64,000 bases of DNA, from NCBI GenBank assembly GCA_046350255.1, contig JAXMAV010000012.1:62001-126000 (forward strand). Direction: 5' to 3'. The notes under the pieces are model-generated. The model searched no databases, was not told the origin of the DNA, and saw only the letters and a program-made list of their open reading frames with translations. Made by a program: the position numbers and the translations under genes. The stretch's first letter is position 1. Each line of letters starts with the position of its first letter. Origin of the DNA: CALDUY01 sp046350255. GTDB taxonomy: Bacteria; Planctomycetota; Planctomycetia; Gemmatales; Gemmataceae. This document shows, in pieces, positions 28,242-36,733 of the stretch.

Positions 28242-29180
28242 TCACTCCAGCTGACCGACCCGAAGCCCTGCCGTGCGGAGTACCACCTCCGGTACGGCTG
28301 GCGACGATGACAGCACCCCACCCAGCCGTCGGACAATTACCAACTCATTCGCGCCGCTACCCACGGTCTCGAGCCCAACCGGTTCGCCCGCCTTGTCTTC
28401 GGCACGCACCGTGATGGTGGCTGCATCCCGGAGTCCCAGGTGCAGATGGCGATAGTTGTAGTCGGCATCGTCAAGGTACTGATGCGCCCCAACCTGGATC
28501 GCCTCCACCACGGTGACGGGACGTCCATCCGCTCGGCGCGGCAAAGGCAACCTCAGTAGCGCCAACCGCGCCTTCACCCAGGCCCGATACTGTCGTTCCC
28601 ACCGTCCGGGTCGCACCAGGGTTATGAAGTGGGGCCAGTCCAGAGCGTCGAACTCCTCGACGGTCAGGCTGAAAAAGCCCAGCCCCGGTACCAGGGGCTT
28701 ACCCGGCTCAGTCCCAGGTCTCCGTCGATCGAAGAATGAATCAACCATGCCGACGCGGCCTCCCTGCCAGGTGCCCACACACACCCAGTGTTCGGCATCG
28801 CGGATGCACGGCAGCAGGTATGAGCCCCGGGCAAATTCGCTCGTCAGTCCATCCAGGAAGTCGCGGGTAGATTGCCGGCGTGGCTTGCGGAGGAGACGGG
28901 GATCGAACCCCAGGCGGCGCAGGCAGGTGCGCAGGGCCAGGGGAGTGGTCCCCAGGTTGTCGCGAATCTCAAGCACTGCTTCGAGTGTGGCCGCCGGGAG
29001 GGTCAAGCCGCCCAGGAGCAGCCCATGACGAATGGCCGCCGCGCCACAGGTTTGCAGGTCCGCCTGTCGGGCAAACGACCGACGAATTCGGTCGAAACCC
29101 GAGGGAAAGGCATGGACGGTCAAGAGCTGGGAGAGGTTTCGCATCGCCAGACACCATTCCAGTTCCATTACCGGGATCAT
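28242..29180 (-). CDS. C39-like (papain-fold) cysteine peptidase family protein
   Basis: This 312-residue protein has near its N-terminus LQTCGAAAIRHGLLLGG (candidate Cys45) followed by GTTPLALRTCLRRLGFDP and later RDAEHWVCVGTW with a candidate His. That is the order of Q-C-A and H-W-V motifs in bacteriocin-processing C39 peptidases and their relatives. The C-terminal 130 residues are unrelated to transporters, so this would be a stand-alone enzyme. No signal peptide is seen. The start could also lie at an internal Met such as MRNLSQLL. The gene begins 24 bases downstream of the small 92-residue gene and may be co-transcribed with it. Confidence 0.5.
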   Translation of the reverse strand: MIPVMELEWCLAMRNLSQLLTVHAFPSGFDRIRRSFARQADLQTCGAAAIRHGLLLGGLTLPAATLEAVLEIRDNLGTTPLALRTCLRRLGFDPRLLRKPRRQSTRDFLDGLTSEFARGSYLLPCIRDAEHWVCVGTWQGGRVGMVDSFFDRRRPGTEPGKPLVPGLGFFSLTVEEFDALDWPHFITLVRPGRWERQYRAWVKARLALLRLPLPRRADGRPVTVVEAIQVGAHQYLDDADYNYRHLHLGLRDAATITVRAEDKAGEPVGLETVGSGANELVIVRRLGGVLSSSPAVPEVVLRTAGLRVGQLE

Positions 29181-29203
29181 CGACCCAGAATAACCAGGGA
29201 CTT

Positions 29204-29482
29204 CTAGACGAGTTGCGTGGCCACGATGGCGTCGAGCCGGAAGACATATTCCGGAACGTCAGCGTTGTCGTGGCCCGACTCGTCACTCGGCCCGTCCCGG
29301 ACGATTATGACGCCGGTATCCTCATGAAACTCAAACTCGTCACTGGCGGTGAACTCCCACGGGTCACTGATACCAGACACATAGAGTTGCAAGGCCTCGT
29401 AGAGGTACGAGGGATCACGAAGAAAGGCCAATTGTTGACGGATGTGATCCGTGAATGTGGGGTCAAGCACCTTCCGAGGCAC
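29204..29482 (-). CDS. Small acidic hypothetical protein
   Basis: The frame is open far upstream into mobA, but GTG at 29482 has a near-perfect ribosome site (GGGAGGT, five-base spacer), giving 92 residues. The N-terminal half is helical (TDHIRQQLAFLRDPSYLYEAL) and the C-terminal half is strand-rich and acidic (EFEFHEDTGVIIVRDG, VPEYVFRLDAIV). I recognise no domain. It lies just upstream of the C39-like gene, so it could be a partner or immunity-like protein, but this is inference only. The gap to mobA (29483-29654) shows no other gene. Confidence 0.55.
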   Translation of the reverse strand: MPRKVLDPTFTDHIRQQLAFLRDPSYLYEALQLYVSGISDPWEFTASDEFEFHEDTGVIIVRDGPSDESGHDNADVPEYVFRLDAIVATQLV

Positions 29483-29654
29483 GTGGGACCTCCCTGTATG
29501 TTTGGTCACCGAGGTGGCGTTCCTGAGCACTCTCATTGTATCCAGTGGGTGAATCCCGGAACTGACCCTGGGTTGTGAGATTCCCCGGCGCACCTCTCGC
29601 TGAGGTCCTACAAACCGTTGGATTGTGAACATCTGTATGGGTGTCGAATGTATA

Positions 29655-30272
29655 TTAATCTGCGCCATATCCCTGGGCAAGGTCAGTGACAGCCTGGGTG
29701 TACTCCTCAGGGGTGTTGAGGTTGCGGAAGCTGGCGCCGTCCGGATCGGCGGAGGAGAACTCCACAGTCTGGGCAAAGTAGGTCGGCTGGCTCTCGAAGA
29801 GAAAGATCGGACGATGACGTCCCTGGTCCAGGAGCCTCCGGGCGATCCCAGCCATCTCGACGCGGTAGATGCCCGCCAGTGGATGCCGGAATCCGTCCAC
29901 CTCGGGTACGCAGATGGCATACTTACCCAGCAGTTCGATCATGCGACGGATGTAAGCCGGTCGCAGGAACGGCACGTCGCAGGAGGAGACAAAGCCCGCC
30001 TCCGCGCGACCTTCCAGCGCTGCCAGACCAGTGGCCATGCCCTCCAGCGGCCCCTGGCCCCTCGTGTGATCGTGAATCACGGTGACCTCCACGGGTAAGG
30101 TTGGCAGGCTTTGACCGGGGGCAGATACAACCACCACGGGATCGGTCACCGAACGCAGGATGCGAACCACGCGCTGGAGCAGCGTCTCGTCTCCGAACGG
30201 TAGCCAAGCCTTGGGCCTCCCCATGCGGCTCGACTGGCCCCCACACAGAACCACTCCTCCGATACGGATCAT
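29655..30272 (-). CDS. mobA: Molybdenum cofactor guanylyltransferase
   Basis: MobA attaches GMP to molybdopterin, giving the bis-MGD form. From ATG 30272 the protein has 205 residues, the normal family length, with the signature GGVVLCGGQSSRMGRPKAWLPFGDETLL containing the GGxSxRMGxxK nucleotide-binding loop. VSSCDVPFLRPAYI carries the metal-binding Asp, and FRNLNTPEEY is the conserved C-terminal NTPED-like motif. It is transcribed divergently from moeA and the other cofactor genes. A longer frame upstream is not supported by motif or ribosome site. A GGGGGTG site precedes the ATG. Confidence 0.92.
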   Translation of the reverse strand: MIRIGGVVLCGGQSSRMGRPKAWLPFGDETLLQRVVRILRSVTDPVVVVSAPGQSLPTLPVEVTVIHDHTRGQGPLEGMATGLAALEGRAEAGFVSSCDVPFLRPAYIRRMIELLGKYAICVPEVDGFRHPLAGIYRVEMAGIARRLLDQGRHRPIFLFESQPTYFAQTVEFSSADPDGASFRNLNTPEEYTQAVTDLAQGYGAD

Positions 30273-30283
30273 CGCGCACCCCC

Positions 30284-30314
30284 TGGTATTTCGTACCATT
30301 TTTGTGCTATTATA
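30284..30314 (-). promoter_or_regulatory. mobA/moeA divergent promoter region with small palindrome
   Basis: On the minus strand a consensus TATAAT lies at 30314-30309, 37 bases before mobA, in the 103-base gap that also serves moeA on the plus strand. No convincing -35 element was found. Between it and the mobA start is TGGTA-N5-TACCA (30284-30298), which could be an operator or an RNA hairpin next to the mobA ribosome site. Confidence 0.4.
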
Positions 30315-30375
30315 CTCCTCGATCCGGAATGACAGCCGGCGTTGGGTTGGTTCGTTGCTCGGCAGGCGGGGTGGG

Positions 30376-31623
30376 ATGTCCAAGCCGAAGGGGTACCTGG
30401 ATCCACGGATGCGCGGTTTCCGCGACCGGGTGGACGTGGATGAGTTCCTCGCCGCCCTGGATGCGCGGTTACGTCCCCTGCCTGTAGAGACTGTCCCCCT
30501 CGCCGAGGCGCACTCCCGGGTGCTGGCCGAGGAAATCATCGCGCCCGTGGCAGTGCCGGCCTTCGACCGGGCGGCCATGGATGGGTATGCCCTGCGCGCC
30601 GAGGAAACTTTCGGGGCCGGGTCCTACAACCCGCTAGAACTTGCCGTGATCGGTGAAGCCCTGCCTGGTCGGCCCTATGCCGGCATGGTCGCACCAGGTA
30701 CCGCTATCCGCATCATGACCGGCGCGGCCATTCCCAGCGGAGCCGATGCCGTCCTGCCCGTGGAACAGGCGCAGGAAGCATCAGGCCGGTTGCGGGTGCT
30801 GGAACCGATCTCACCGGGGCGGCATGTGGGACGTCGCGGCGAGGATATCGCGGTGGGACATGCCGTTCTGGCAGCAGGTCGCCGATTGCGTCCGCAGGAT
30901 GTGGGACTGCTGGCCTCGATGGGCGTGGGCCAGGTGCGGGTGATTCATCGGCCCTGCGTGCGCATCCTCGTCACCGGCGACGAACTGCTACCAGCCGGTT
31001 CAACCCCCCAGGGATGTCAGATTGTGGATAGCAATTCTCCCATGTTGGCGGCGCTGATCCAGCGCGACGGCGGCATCGTGGAGCTTCCACCCATCCTGCC
31101 CGACCGCCGGGAACTGCTCCGCGATGCGATGCTGAACCCGGGTGCCGACGTGCTTCTGATCTCGGGAGGGTCGTCGGTGGGGCAGGAGGATCACGCGCCT
31201 TCGCTCCTGGGTGAATTCGGCGAACTGGTGGTGCATGGCGTGGCCCTGCGCCCAGCCAGTCCAGCGGGGTTCGGCGTGCTGGGCTCCACCCTGGTGTTTC
31301 TGATGCCCGGCAACCCGGTGTCGTGTCTCTGCGCCTACGATTTGTTTGCTGGCCGTGTCGTGCGCCAGCTGGGGGGCCGGCCTGCCGCCTGGCCCTATCG
31401 CAACATCACGGTACCCCTCGCTGAGAAGGTTTCCTCCGCAGTGGGGCGAGTCGATTACGTTCGCGTGCGTCTCACCGAGCAGGGAGCCGAGCCGCTTGCG
31501 GTCAGCGGTGCCTCGATCCTGAGTACGACCACCGTGGCCGATGGTTTCTTCCTCGTGCCGCGCGACCTGGAAGGCTATCCTCCGGGCGAACCCGTCCTCG
31601 TTCACCTGTACGACCTCCCATGA
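30376..31623 (+). CDS. moeA: Molybdopterin molybdenumtransferase MoeA
   Basis: MoeA inserts molybdate (or tungstate) into adenylylated molybdopterin. From ATG 30376 the protein has 415 residues. It carries the family motifs FDRAAMDGYALRAEE (about 63-77), MTGAAIPSGADAVLPVE, VTGDELLPAG, ISGGSSVGQEDHA and LMPGNPVSCLCAYDLF. The start is placed at the ATG in front of the conserved N-terminus. The gene overlaps the next one by four bases (ATGA). It heads a co-directional block that continues through the MoaD-like and AOR genes. Confidence 0.93.
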   Translation: MSKPKGYLDPRMRGFRDRVDVDEFLAALDARLRPLPVETVPLAEAHSRVLAEEIIAPVAVPAFDRAAMDGYALRAEETFGAGSYNPLELAVIGEALPGRPYAGMVAPGTAIRIMTGAAIPSGADAVLPVEQAQEASGRLRVLEPISPGRHVGRRGEDIAVGHAVLAAGRRLRPQDVGLLASMGVGQVRVIHRPCVRILVTGDELLPAGSTPQGCQIVDSNSPMLAALIQRDGGIVELPPILPDRRELLRDAMLNPGADVLLISGGSSVGQEDHAPSLLGEFGELVVHGVALRPASPAGFGVLGSTLVFLMPGNPVSCLCAYDLFAGRVVRQLGGRPAAWPYRNITVPLAEKVSSAVGRVDYVRVRLTEQGAEPLAVSGASILSTTTVADGFFLVPRDLEGYPPGEPVLVHLYDLP

Positions 31624-33569
31624 GCGCCCTGCAGCAACAACAGTTCCTCGAAGTGATCGACCGCGATGAGGCCGAGCGCCGATTCCGGGCGGTGCTCGAT
31701 CTGACGCCGCTCGAATCCGAGGTAGTGCCGCTGGCCCAGGCGCACCTGCGCATCCTGGCCGAGGAGGTGGTTGCCCCGCTGGACGTGCCTGCCTTCGACC
31801 GCAGCAATGTGGATGGTTTCGCTGTGCAGGCCGCCGACACTTTCGGCGCCAGTGAAGATGCCCCCCGCGAGCTGCGCCTGGCAACCGAGACACTGGCGCC
31901 GGGGCGGGCTCCGACGCAGACATTGCGTCCCGGCCAGGCGATTTCCATCGCCACCGGAGCCATGCTGCCGCGGGGTGCCGATGCCGTCGTGATGATTGAA
32001 CACACCGTCTCGCGCGGCCAGACGATCCGCCTGAACCGGCCGGTGGCTCCCGGCGCCAACGTCACCTTCGCGGGGACCGACATCGGCATGGGCGAGGTGG
32101 TGCAGCGTCGAGGGGATCTGCTCACGGCGCGCGAAACGGGTGTACTGGCAGCACTTGGCATCGATCGGGTCACCGTCGTCCGGCGGCCGCGCGTCGCCAT
32201 CCTGTCCACCGGCGATGAACTCCTGCCGCCCGGCGCGGCCATGCTCCCCGGACACGTCCACGATAGCAACGCCACTGTCCTGGCAGATAGTGTGCGCGAG
32301 CTTGGAGGCGAACCAGTGCCGCTTGGCATCGTCCCCGACAACGAGGCCGCCCTGGATGTCGTCCTGGCCCGCGCCCTGGAGTGCGACGTCGTCCTGCTCT
32401 CTGGCGGAACGTCGAAGGGGGCGGGGGATGTCTCGTTTCGGGCGGTGGCGCGCCTGGGCCCACCCGGCATTGTCGCTCATGGCGTGGCCTTGAAACCGGG
32501 CAAGCCGCTGTGCCTGGCCGCCGTGAAGCGCCCGGGTCGTCGGTCCGTTCCCGTGGCGGTGCTTCCGGGGTTTCCCACCTCGGCCATCTTCACCTTCCAC
32601 GAGTTCCTGGCGCCGGTCCTGCGCCTGCTGGCTGGGCGGCCCTCCGAACCGCTGGGACAGGTGCGGGCCACGCTGCCTTTGCGTTTCAACTCCGAACGCG
32701 GCCGGACCGAGTATCTGCTGGTGGGCCTGGTGGCCGCCCCGGAGAACAGCCCAGAGCGGTTCGTGGCCTATCCGATGGGCAAGGGGTCGGGCTCGGTGAC
32801 AGCGTTCAGTCGTGCTGATGGCTTCATCGTCATCCCCCGGCAGCGCGAGTATCTCGAGGCCGGTTCCACGGTCGAGGTGCAGCTGTTGTCGCGCGCGCTG
32901 CAGCCCGCCGACCTGGTGGTGATTGGCAGTCACTGCACCGGGCTGGATTACCTCCTTGGGTTATTGCATCGCCGCGGTGTCAGCAGCAAATCGCTGGCCG
33001 TGGGCAGTCAGGGGGGGCTGGAGGCGGCCCGCCGGGGCGAGTGCGACATCGCCGGCATTCACCTGCTCGATCCGACCACGAACCGGTACAACGCGCCGTT
33101 CCTCTCCCCCGACCTGGAACTCGTGCGTGGCTACGGCCGACGGCAGGGCATCGTCTTTCGGCGCGGCGATCCGCGTTTCGAGGGGCATCCCCTGGCCAAG
33201 GCCCTGGCCTGCGCGCTGGAGGACCCCGATTGCGTCCTGATCAACCGCAATCGCGGCAGTGGAACCCGGGTGCTGCTCGATCGCCTGGTGGAGTCACACC
33301 GACCGCTGGGCTACCTGACCGAGGCGCGCTCGCACAATGCGGTGGCCGCAGCCGTCGCACAGGGTCGCGCAGACTGGGGCCTGGCCATCGAACAGGTGGC
33401 GCAGTCGCTGGGCCTGGGCTTCCTGCCAGTGCGGGACGAACAGTACGATCTCGTCGTGCCCCGGGCTCGACGCGACCGCCACGCGGTGCAGATGTTCGTG
33501 GAGTTGTTAGGCGACGCGGACGTCCGCGCCGGGCTGGCCGCCCGAGGATTCACCCTCTCTGGGGAGTAG
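31620..33569 (+). CDS. MoeA-PBP fusion: molybdopterin biosynthesis protein with substrate-binding-like domain
   Basis: This 649-residue protein repeats the MoeA architecture (FDRSNVDGFAVQAADTF, ATGAMLPRGADAVVMIE, STGDELLPPGA, LSGGTSKGAGD, VLPGFPTSAIFTFHEFL) over about 400 residues. About 220 residues resembling the periplasmic-binding-protein-like domain of MoeA/LysR-substrate-binding fusions follow (VIGSHCTGLDYLLGLLHRRG, AGIHLLDPTTNRYNAPF, NRNRGSGTRVLLDRLV). This domain has been proposed to bind the metal oxyanion or act in its delivery. It is a MoeA paralogue, start-overlapping with the first. In some prokaryotes two MoeA types serve molybdenum and tungsten; that applies here only as inference. 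Confidence 0.88.
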   Translation: MSALQQQQFLEVIDRDEAERRFRAVLDLTPLESEVVPLAQAHLRILAEEVVAPLDVPAFDRSNVDGFAVQAADTFGASEDAPRELRLATETLAPGRAPTQTLRPGQAISIATGAMLPRGADAVVMIEHTVSRGQTIRLNRPVAPGANVTFAGTDIGMGEVVQRRGDLLTARETGVLAALGIDRVTVVRRPRVAILSTGDELLPPGAAMLPGHVHDSNATVLADSVRELGGEPVPLGIVPDNEAALDVVLARALECDVVLLSGGTSKGAGDVSFRAVARLGPPGIVAHGVALKPGKPLCLAAVKRPGRRSVPVAVLPGFPTSAIFTFHEFLAPVLRLLAGRPSEPLGQVRATLPLRFNSERGRTEYLLVGLVAAPENSPERFVAYPMGKGSGSVTAFSRADGFIVIPRQREYLEAGSTVEVQLLSRALQPADLVVIGSHCTGLDYLLGLLHRRGVSSKSLAVGSQGGLEAARRGECDIAGIHLLDPTTNRYNAPFLSPDLELVRGYGRRQGIVFRRGDPRFEGHPLAKALACALEDPDCVLINRNRGSGTRVLLDRLVESHRPLGYLTEARSHNAVAAAVAQGRADWGLAIEQVAQSLGLGFLPVRDEQYDLVVPRARRDRHAVQMFVELLGDADVRAGLAARGFTLSGE

Positions 33570-33571
33570 CC

Positions 33572-33832
33572 ATGAGCGAGGTGGTTGTCGAACTATTTGG
33601 CCTGGCCAGGGCCCGAGCTGGCACGGCCAGCGTCCTCGTGAAGGCTGACACCGTGCGCGAGTTGCTCGTCGGGCTGGCCAGCAGCTACCCCCGCCTGGGT
33701 GAGCTGATCCACGGGGAGCGAATGTCTCCGCACTACCTCCTTTCTCTCGACGGCGTACGCTTCGTCACCGGTCTGGATGAACCGTTGACCGGGCAGCGCC
33801 TGCTTCTCCTGGCAGCCGATGCGGGGGGCTAA
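33572..33832 (+). CDS. MoaD/ThiS-like sulfur-carrier protein
   Basis: This 86-residue protein has the ubiquitin-fold pattern (VVELFGLARARAGTASVLV, then TVRELLVGLASSYP) and ends with Gly-Gly, which would be thiocarboxylated for dithiolene formation in molybdopterin. A GGGGAG ribosome site sits just upstream. It lies two bases after the MoeA-PBP stop and two bases before the AOR start, so it is clearly part of the operon. No MoaE partner is seen in the window. It may be dedicated to the AOR cofactor or be a general MoaD. Confidence 0.85.
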   Translation: MSEVVVELFGLARARAGTASVLVKADTVRELLVGLASSYPRLGELIHGERMSPHYLLSLDGVRFVTGLDEPLTGQRLLLLAADAGG

Positions 33833-33834
33833 TC

Positions 33835-35643
33835 ATGGGCGGCTATCACGGGTGCTATCTCCGGGTTGATGCCCAGACAGGGGAGGCGCGCCGGATTGTC
33901 CTCCCCGAGCCCGTCCTGCGCCGCTACCTGGGAGGCGTGGGGCTGGGAACCTGGCTCCTGCACCAGGAATCTCCCCCTGGGGGCGATCCCCTGGCGCCGG
34001 TAGCACCGCTGATTTTCTGCTTCAGCCCCCTCGTGGGGACTCCCCTGACCACCTCGGCCAAGTTCGCTGTGGTCGCCTGTTCTCCGCTAACGGGGCGTCT
34101 GAACGATGCACTGTCGTCCTCGCAGTTTGCCCTGGCAGGCAAACGTACCGGCGCGGATGCCATCGTGGTCGTCGGCGCGGCCCAGGCCCCCTCGGTCCTG
34201 GTGATCGACCAGGATGCGGTGCGCCTCGAATCAGCCGAGACGCTGTGGGGGACCACGGCACCCGAGGCGACGGCAGCGCTGACCCAGCGTTTCGGGCCAG
34301 ACTCGGCTGCGGCTGTAATCGGGCCGGCGGGAGAGCACCTGGTGCGGTATGCCACCCTCAGCCATGGCAATCGCCATGCAGGGCGCGGAGGCCTGGGTGC
34401 CGTCCTGGGCAGCAAACGCCTGAAGGCCGTGGTGGTGCGCGGAACCCAGCGGGTGCCTGTGGCCGACCCCGAGGCAGTCATCCGGGCGGCCCGCGACCTG
34501 TCGCGTCGCTCGTTCGGCCCAGCCACCGCCAAGTACCGCGAGCTGGGGACGGTGTCGAACCTTCTCACCTTCAACCGCCTCCATGCCCTCCCGACACGCA
34601 ACTTTCAGGCGGGCAGCTTCGAGGGTGCTGAGGAGATCTCCGGCGAGAGGCTCAACGAGTCGCGCCGCATGGCTCGGGAATCGTGTGCGGCCTGCACCAT
34701 CGGATGCGAACACATTTACGCCACCGAGGGCGGCTCCGGCGTTCGGCTGGAGTATGAATCGCTGTTTGCCCTGGGTCCCCTGTGTGGGATCGCCGACCGC
34801 GACGTGATCCTGCGAGCGGCGCAGCTCTGCGATCAGCTGGGGCTGGACACCATCTCCACTGGCGCCACCCTGGCCTTCGCCATGGAGTGCGCCGAACGCG
34901 GACTGCTGGAGGCGCCCGACCTCCGTTTTGGCGCGGGCGAGGCGGTGCTGAACCTGATACCACGCCTGGCCCGGCGAGCCGACCCGCTGGCGCATCTTTT
35001 GGCCGAGGGTACCCGGCGAGCCGCGGCGCACATCGGAGGCGATGCCCCACACTTCGCACCGCACGTGAAGGGGCTGGAGATTCCGGGCTACGAGCCGCGG
35101 ACCCTGCAAACCATGGCGCTGGGGTTCGCTGTCGGTTCTCGCGGGGCGGATCACAACCGCTCGGGGGCGTACGAGGCTGATTTCTCCACCCGCGCCAACC
35201 GGCTACATGGGTCGGTCGAGGCGGTTCCCCTGGCCATCGACTCCGAGGATCGGGCTGCCCTGATCGATTCGTTGATCCTGTGCAAATTCCTGCGTGGTGT
35301 CTTCAGCGACCTGTATGGCGAGACGGCCGAGTTGCTGCGGGCCGTGACCGGTTGGGAAGTAACAGCGCACGAGCTGCGCCGCGTGGCTCGGCGCATCGTC
35401 ACGGCCCGGAAACTGTACAACCTGCGCGAAGGCTGGACGGCCGCCGAGGATACCCTGCCCGGCCGATTTCTCGGCGAACGCCTGCCAATGGGTGAGGATC
35501 GCCAGGCTGTCCTTCCCCGGGAGCGTCTGGAGAGCATGGTGAAGGCCTACTACCAGGCGCGCGCCTGGCTCCCCGATGGGCGCGTGCCCTCGGAGCAGAT
35601 ACGCGAACTTGACCTGGACGACCTGGCCAGGGCGTCTTGGTGA
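33835..35643 (+). CDS. Aldehyde:ferredoxin oxidoreductase family protein
   Basis: AOR-family enzymes oxidise aldehydes to acids using a tungsten or molybdenum bis-pterin and a 4Fe-4S cluster. The protein has 602 residues. The N-terminal domain carries PLTTSAKFAVVACSPLTG and GKRTGADAIVVVG. Cluster ligands are Cys284, Cys287 and Cys291 (CAACTIGC) plus Cys483 (ILCKF), spaced like those of the Pyrococcus furiosus enzyme. The DQLGLDTISTGATLAFAMEC and GFAVGSRGADHNRSGAYE stretches match pterin-binding segments. No signal peptide is present, so it is cytoplasmic. It follows the MoaD-like gene by two bases, which ties it to cofactor assembly. The metal and substrate cannot be predicted. Confidence 0.92.
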   Translation: MGGYHGCYLRVDAQTGEARRIVLPEPVLRRYLGGVGLGTWLLHQESPPGGDPLAPVAPLIFCFSPLVGTPLTTSAKFAVVACSPLTGRLNDALSSSQFALAGKRTGADAIVVVGAAQAPSVLVIDQDAVRLESAETLWGTTAPEATAALTQRFGPDSAAAVIGPAGEHLVRYATLSHGNRHAGRGGLGAVLGSKRLKAVVVRGTQRVPVADPEAVIRAARDLSRRSFGPATAKYRELGTVSNLLTFNRLHALPTRNFQAGSFEGAEEISGERLNESRRMARESCAACTIGCEHIYATEGGSGVRLEYESLFALGPLCGIADRDVILRAAQLCDQLGLDTISTGATLAFAMECAERGLLEAPDLRFGAGEAVLNLIPRLARRADPLAHLLAEGTRRAAAHIGGDAPHFAPHVKGLEIPGYEPRTLQTMALGFAVGSRGADHNRSGAYEADFSTRANRLHGSVEAVPLAIDSEDRAALIDSLILCKFLRGVFSDLYGETAELLRAVTGWEVTAHELRRVARRIVTARKLYNLREGWTAAEDTLPGRFLGERLPMGEDRQAVLPRERLESMVKAYYQARAWLPDGRVPSEQIRELDLDDLARASW

Positions 35644-35691
35644 TCGACGGGCTTCCGTCTAGGATGAGGAGACCTGGAAGGAGACCTCCCC

Positions 35692-36228
35692 ATGCGTCTG
35701 GACCGACGTCTTTTATCCTCGCTACTCCTCGGGAGCTTGCTGACTGTTGCCACACTCTCCGGACAGCCCGCCAGGGAGGCACCGCGAGTGCTCTCCTACG
35801 GCGCGCTGGGCCAGCAGGTGCGCGGCCTGAAGGGGAAGGTGGTTGTCGTCTACTTCTGGTCGTTTGGCTGAATACCCTGCAAATCCAAGGGGATTCCGCG
35901 TCTGGTTCAGATGCAGGACAAGTATGCGAAGGATGGCCTGGTGGTGGTCGGTGTGCTGCTCGACGACCCCCGGGACGAGGGTACCCGCGCCGCGGGGCTG
36001 AAGTATCTCGACAAGGTGAAGCCACCTTTCGAGAACGCCTATCTCGACGCCAAGCCCGAGGTGTGGCAGAAAAAACTGCGCCTGGACACCTTCCCTGGGG
36101 TGTTCATCTTCAACCGCGACAACCAGTATGTGAAAAAGCTGCCCGTGGTGAATGAAAAAGGCGAGGAGGTGGAAGAGGTTGACTATGATGTGGTGGAGAA
36201 GACCGTTGCCGACCTCCTGAAGAAGTGA
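35692..36228 (+). CDS. Thioredoxin-fold candidate selenoprotein (in-frame TGA at codon 60)
   Basis: The gene is read from ATG 35692 through a TGA at 35869-35871 to TGA 36228, giving 178 residues with Sec60. It has a signal peptide (1-24), then the thioredoxin start KVVVVYFWSFG, then Sec-Ile-Pro-Cys (60-63) where CxxC is expected, and the cis-Pro region TFPGVFIF. Coding quality is equal on both sides of the TGA, without frame change. The TGA falls exactly on the first active-site position, where Sec substitutes Cys in many redox selenoproteins. A GGAG ribosome site precedes the ATG. It sits between AOR and a flavin reductase. The alternative is a nonsense mutation or sequencing error (Cys TGC to TGA). 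Confidence 0.7.
35898..35914 (+). promoter_or_regulatory. Possible bacterial SECIS hairpin
   Basis: A 7-bp stem with one G-U wobble (35898-35904 with 35908-35914) encloses the loop GTT, whose first base is G. The loop starts 33 bases after the TGA, inside the 16-37 base range described for bacterial SECIS elements. An outer inverted repeat (CCTGCA 35876-35881 and TGCAGG 35912-35917) and an inner hairpin (AATCC/GGATT, 35882-35895) lie nearby. Folding was done by eye. Confidence 0.45.
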
Positions 36229-36233
36229 GCCAG

Positions 36234-36722
36234 ATGACCAGCCCCGAAGATGCCCTGCAAGCGATGGCCATGAGCCTGGGCCGGTTGCCTAGTGGCCTGT
36301 CGATACTGACAGTGCGCCACGGCGAACGCGAGACCGGCATGCTTGTCTCGTGGGTGCAGCAGTGTTCCTTCGAGCCGCCGCAGATCACCGTCGCGGTCCG
36401 ACAGGGTCGTGAGGTGCTGGGTTGGCTGGAGCCAGGGACCTCCTTTGTGCTGAACTGTCTCGCCGAGGGACAGACCCAGCTGTTGAGTCACTTCGGCAAG
36501 GGGTTCAACCTCGACGAGCCTGCCTTCACCGGCCTGAACGTGGATCGCTCGCGCGGCACACCCATCCTGGCCGATGCACTCAGCTACCTGGAGTGCCAGG
36601 TGGAGCGCCGGGTAGCCACGGGCGACCACGAGCTACTGCTGGGCACGGTGCTGGCCGGAGCGCTGCTTCGCCCCGAGTCTCGTCCCTATGTCCACGTGCG
36701 GAAGAATGGTCTTCGCTACTAG
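36234..36722 (+). CDS. Flavin reductase-like (FMN-binding split barrel) protein
   Basis: This 162-residue protein shows the flavin-reductase pattern: LGRLPSGLSILTVRHGERETGMLVSWVQQCSFEPPQITVAV, then FVLNCLAEGQTQLLSHFGKGF. It would reduce flavin with NAD(P)H or bind FMN. ATG 36234 is used; a GTG at 36225 overlapping the upstream stop is an alternative. It lies between the candidate selenoprotein and the sulfite-oxidase-like gene, fitting a redox operon. No substrate is evident. Confidence 0.82.
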   Translation: MTSPEDALQAMAMSLGRLPSGLSILTVRHGERETGMLVSWVQQCSFEPPQITVAVRQGREVLGWLEPGTSFVLNCLAEGQTQLLSHFGKGFNLDEPAFTGLNVDRSRGTPILADALSYLECQVERRVATGDHELLLGTVLAGALLRPESRPYVHVRKNGLRY

Positions 36723-36733
36723 GGGCCAACTGC

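Noticed and set aside
35692..36228. Calling the thioredoxin-fold gene a pseudogene broken at TGA 35869.
   Set aside because: There is no frame change, both sides keep family motifs, and the TGA stands exactly on an active-site cysteine with a SECIS-like hairpin, so Sec is preferred. Sequencing error cannot be excluded.
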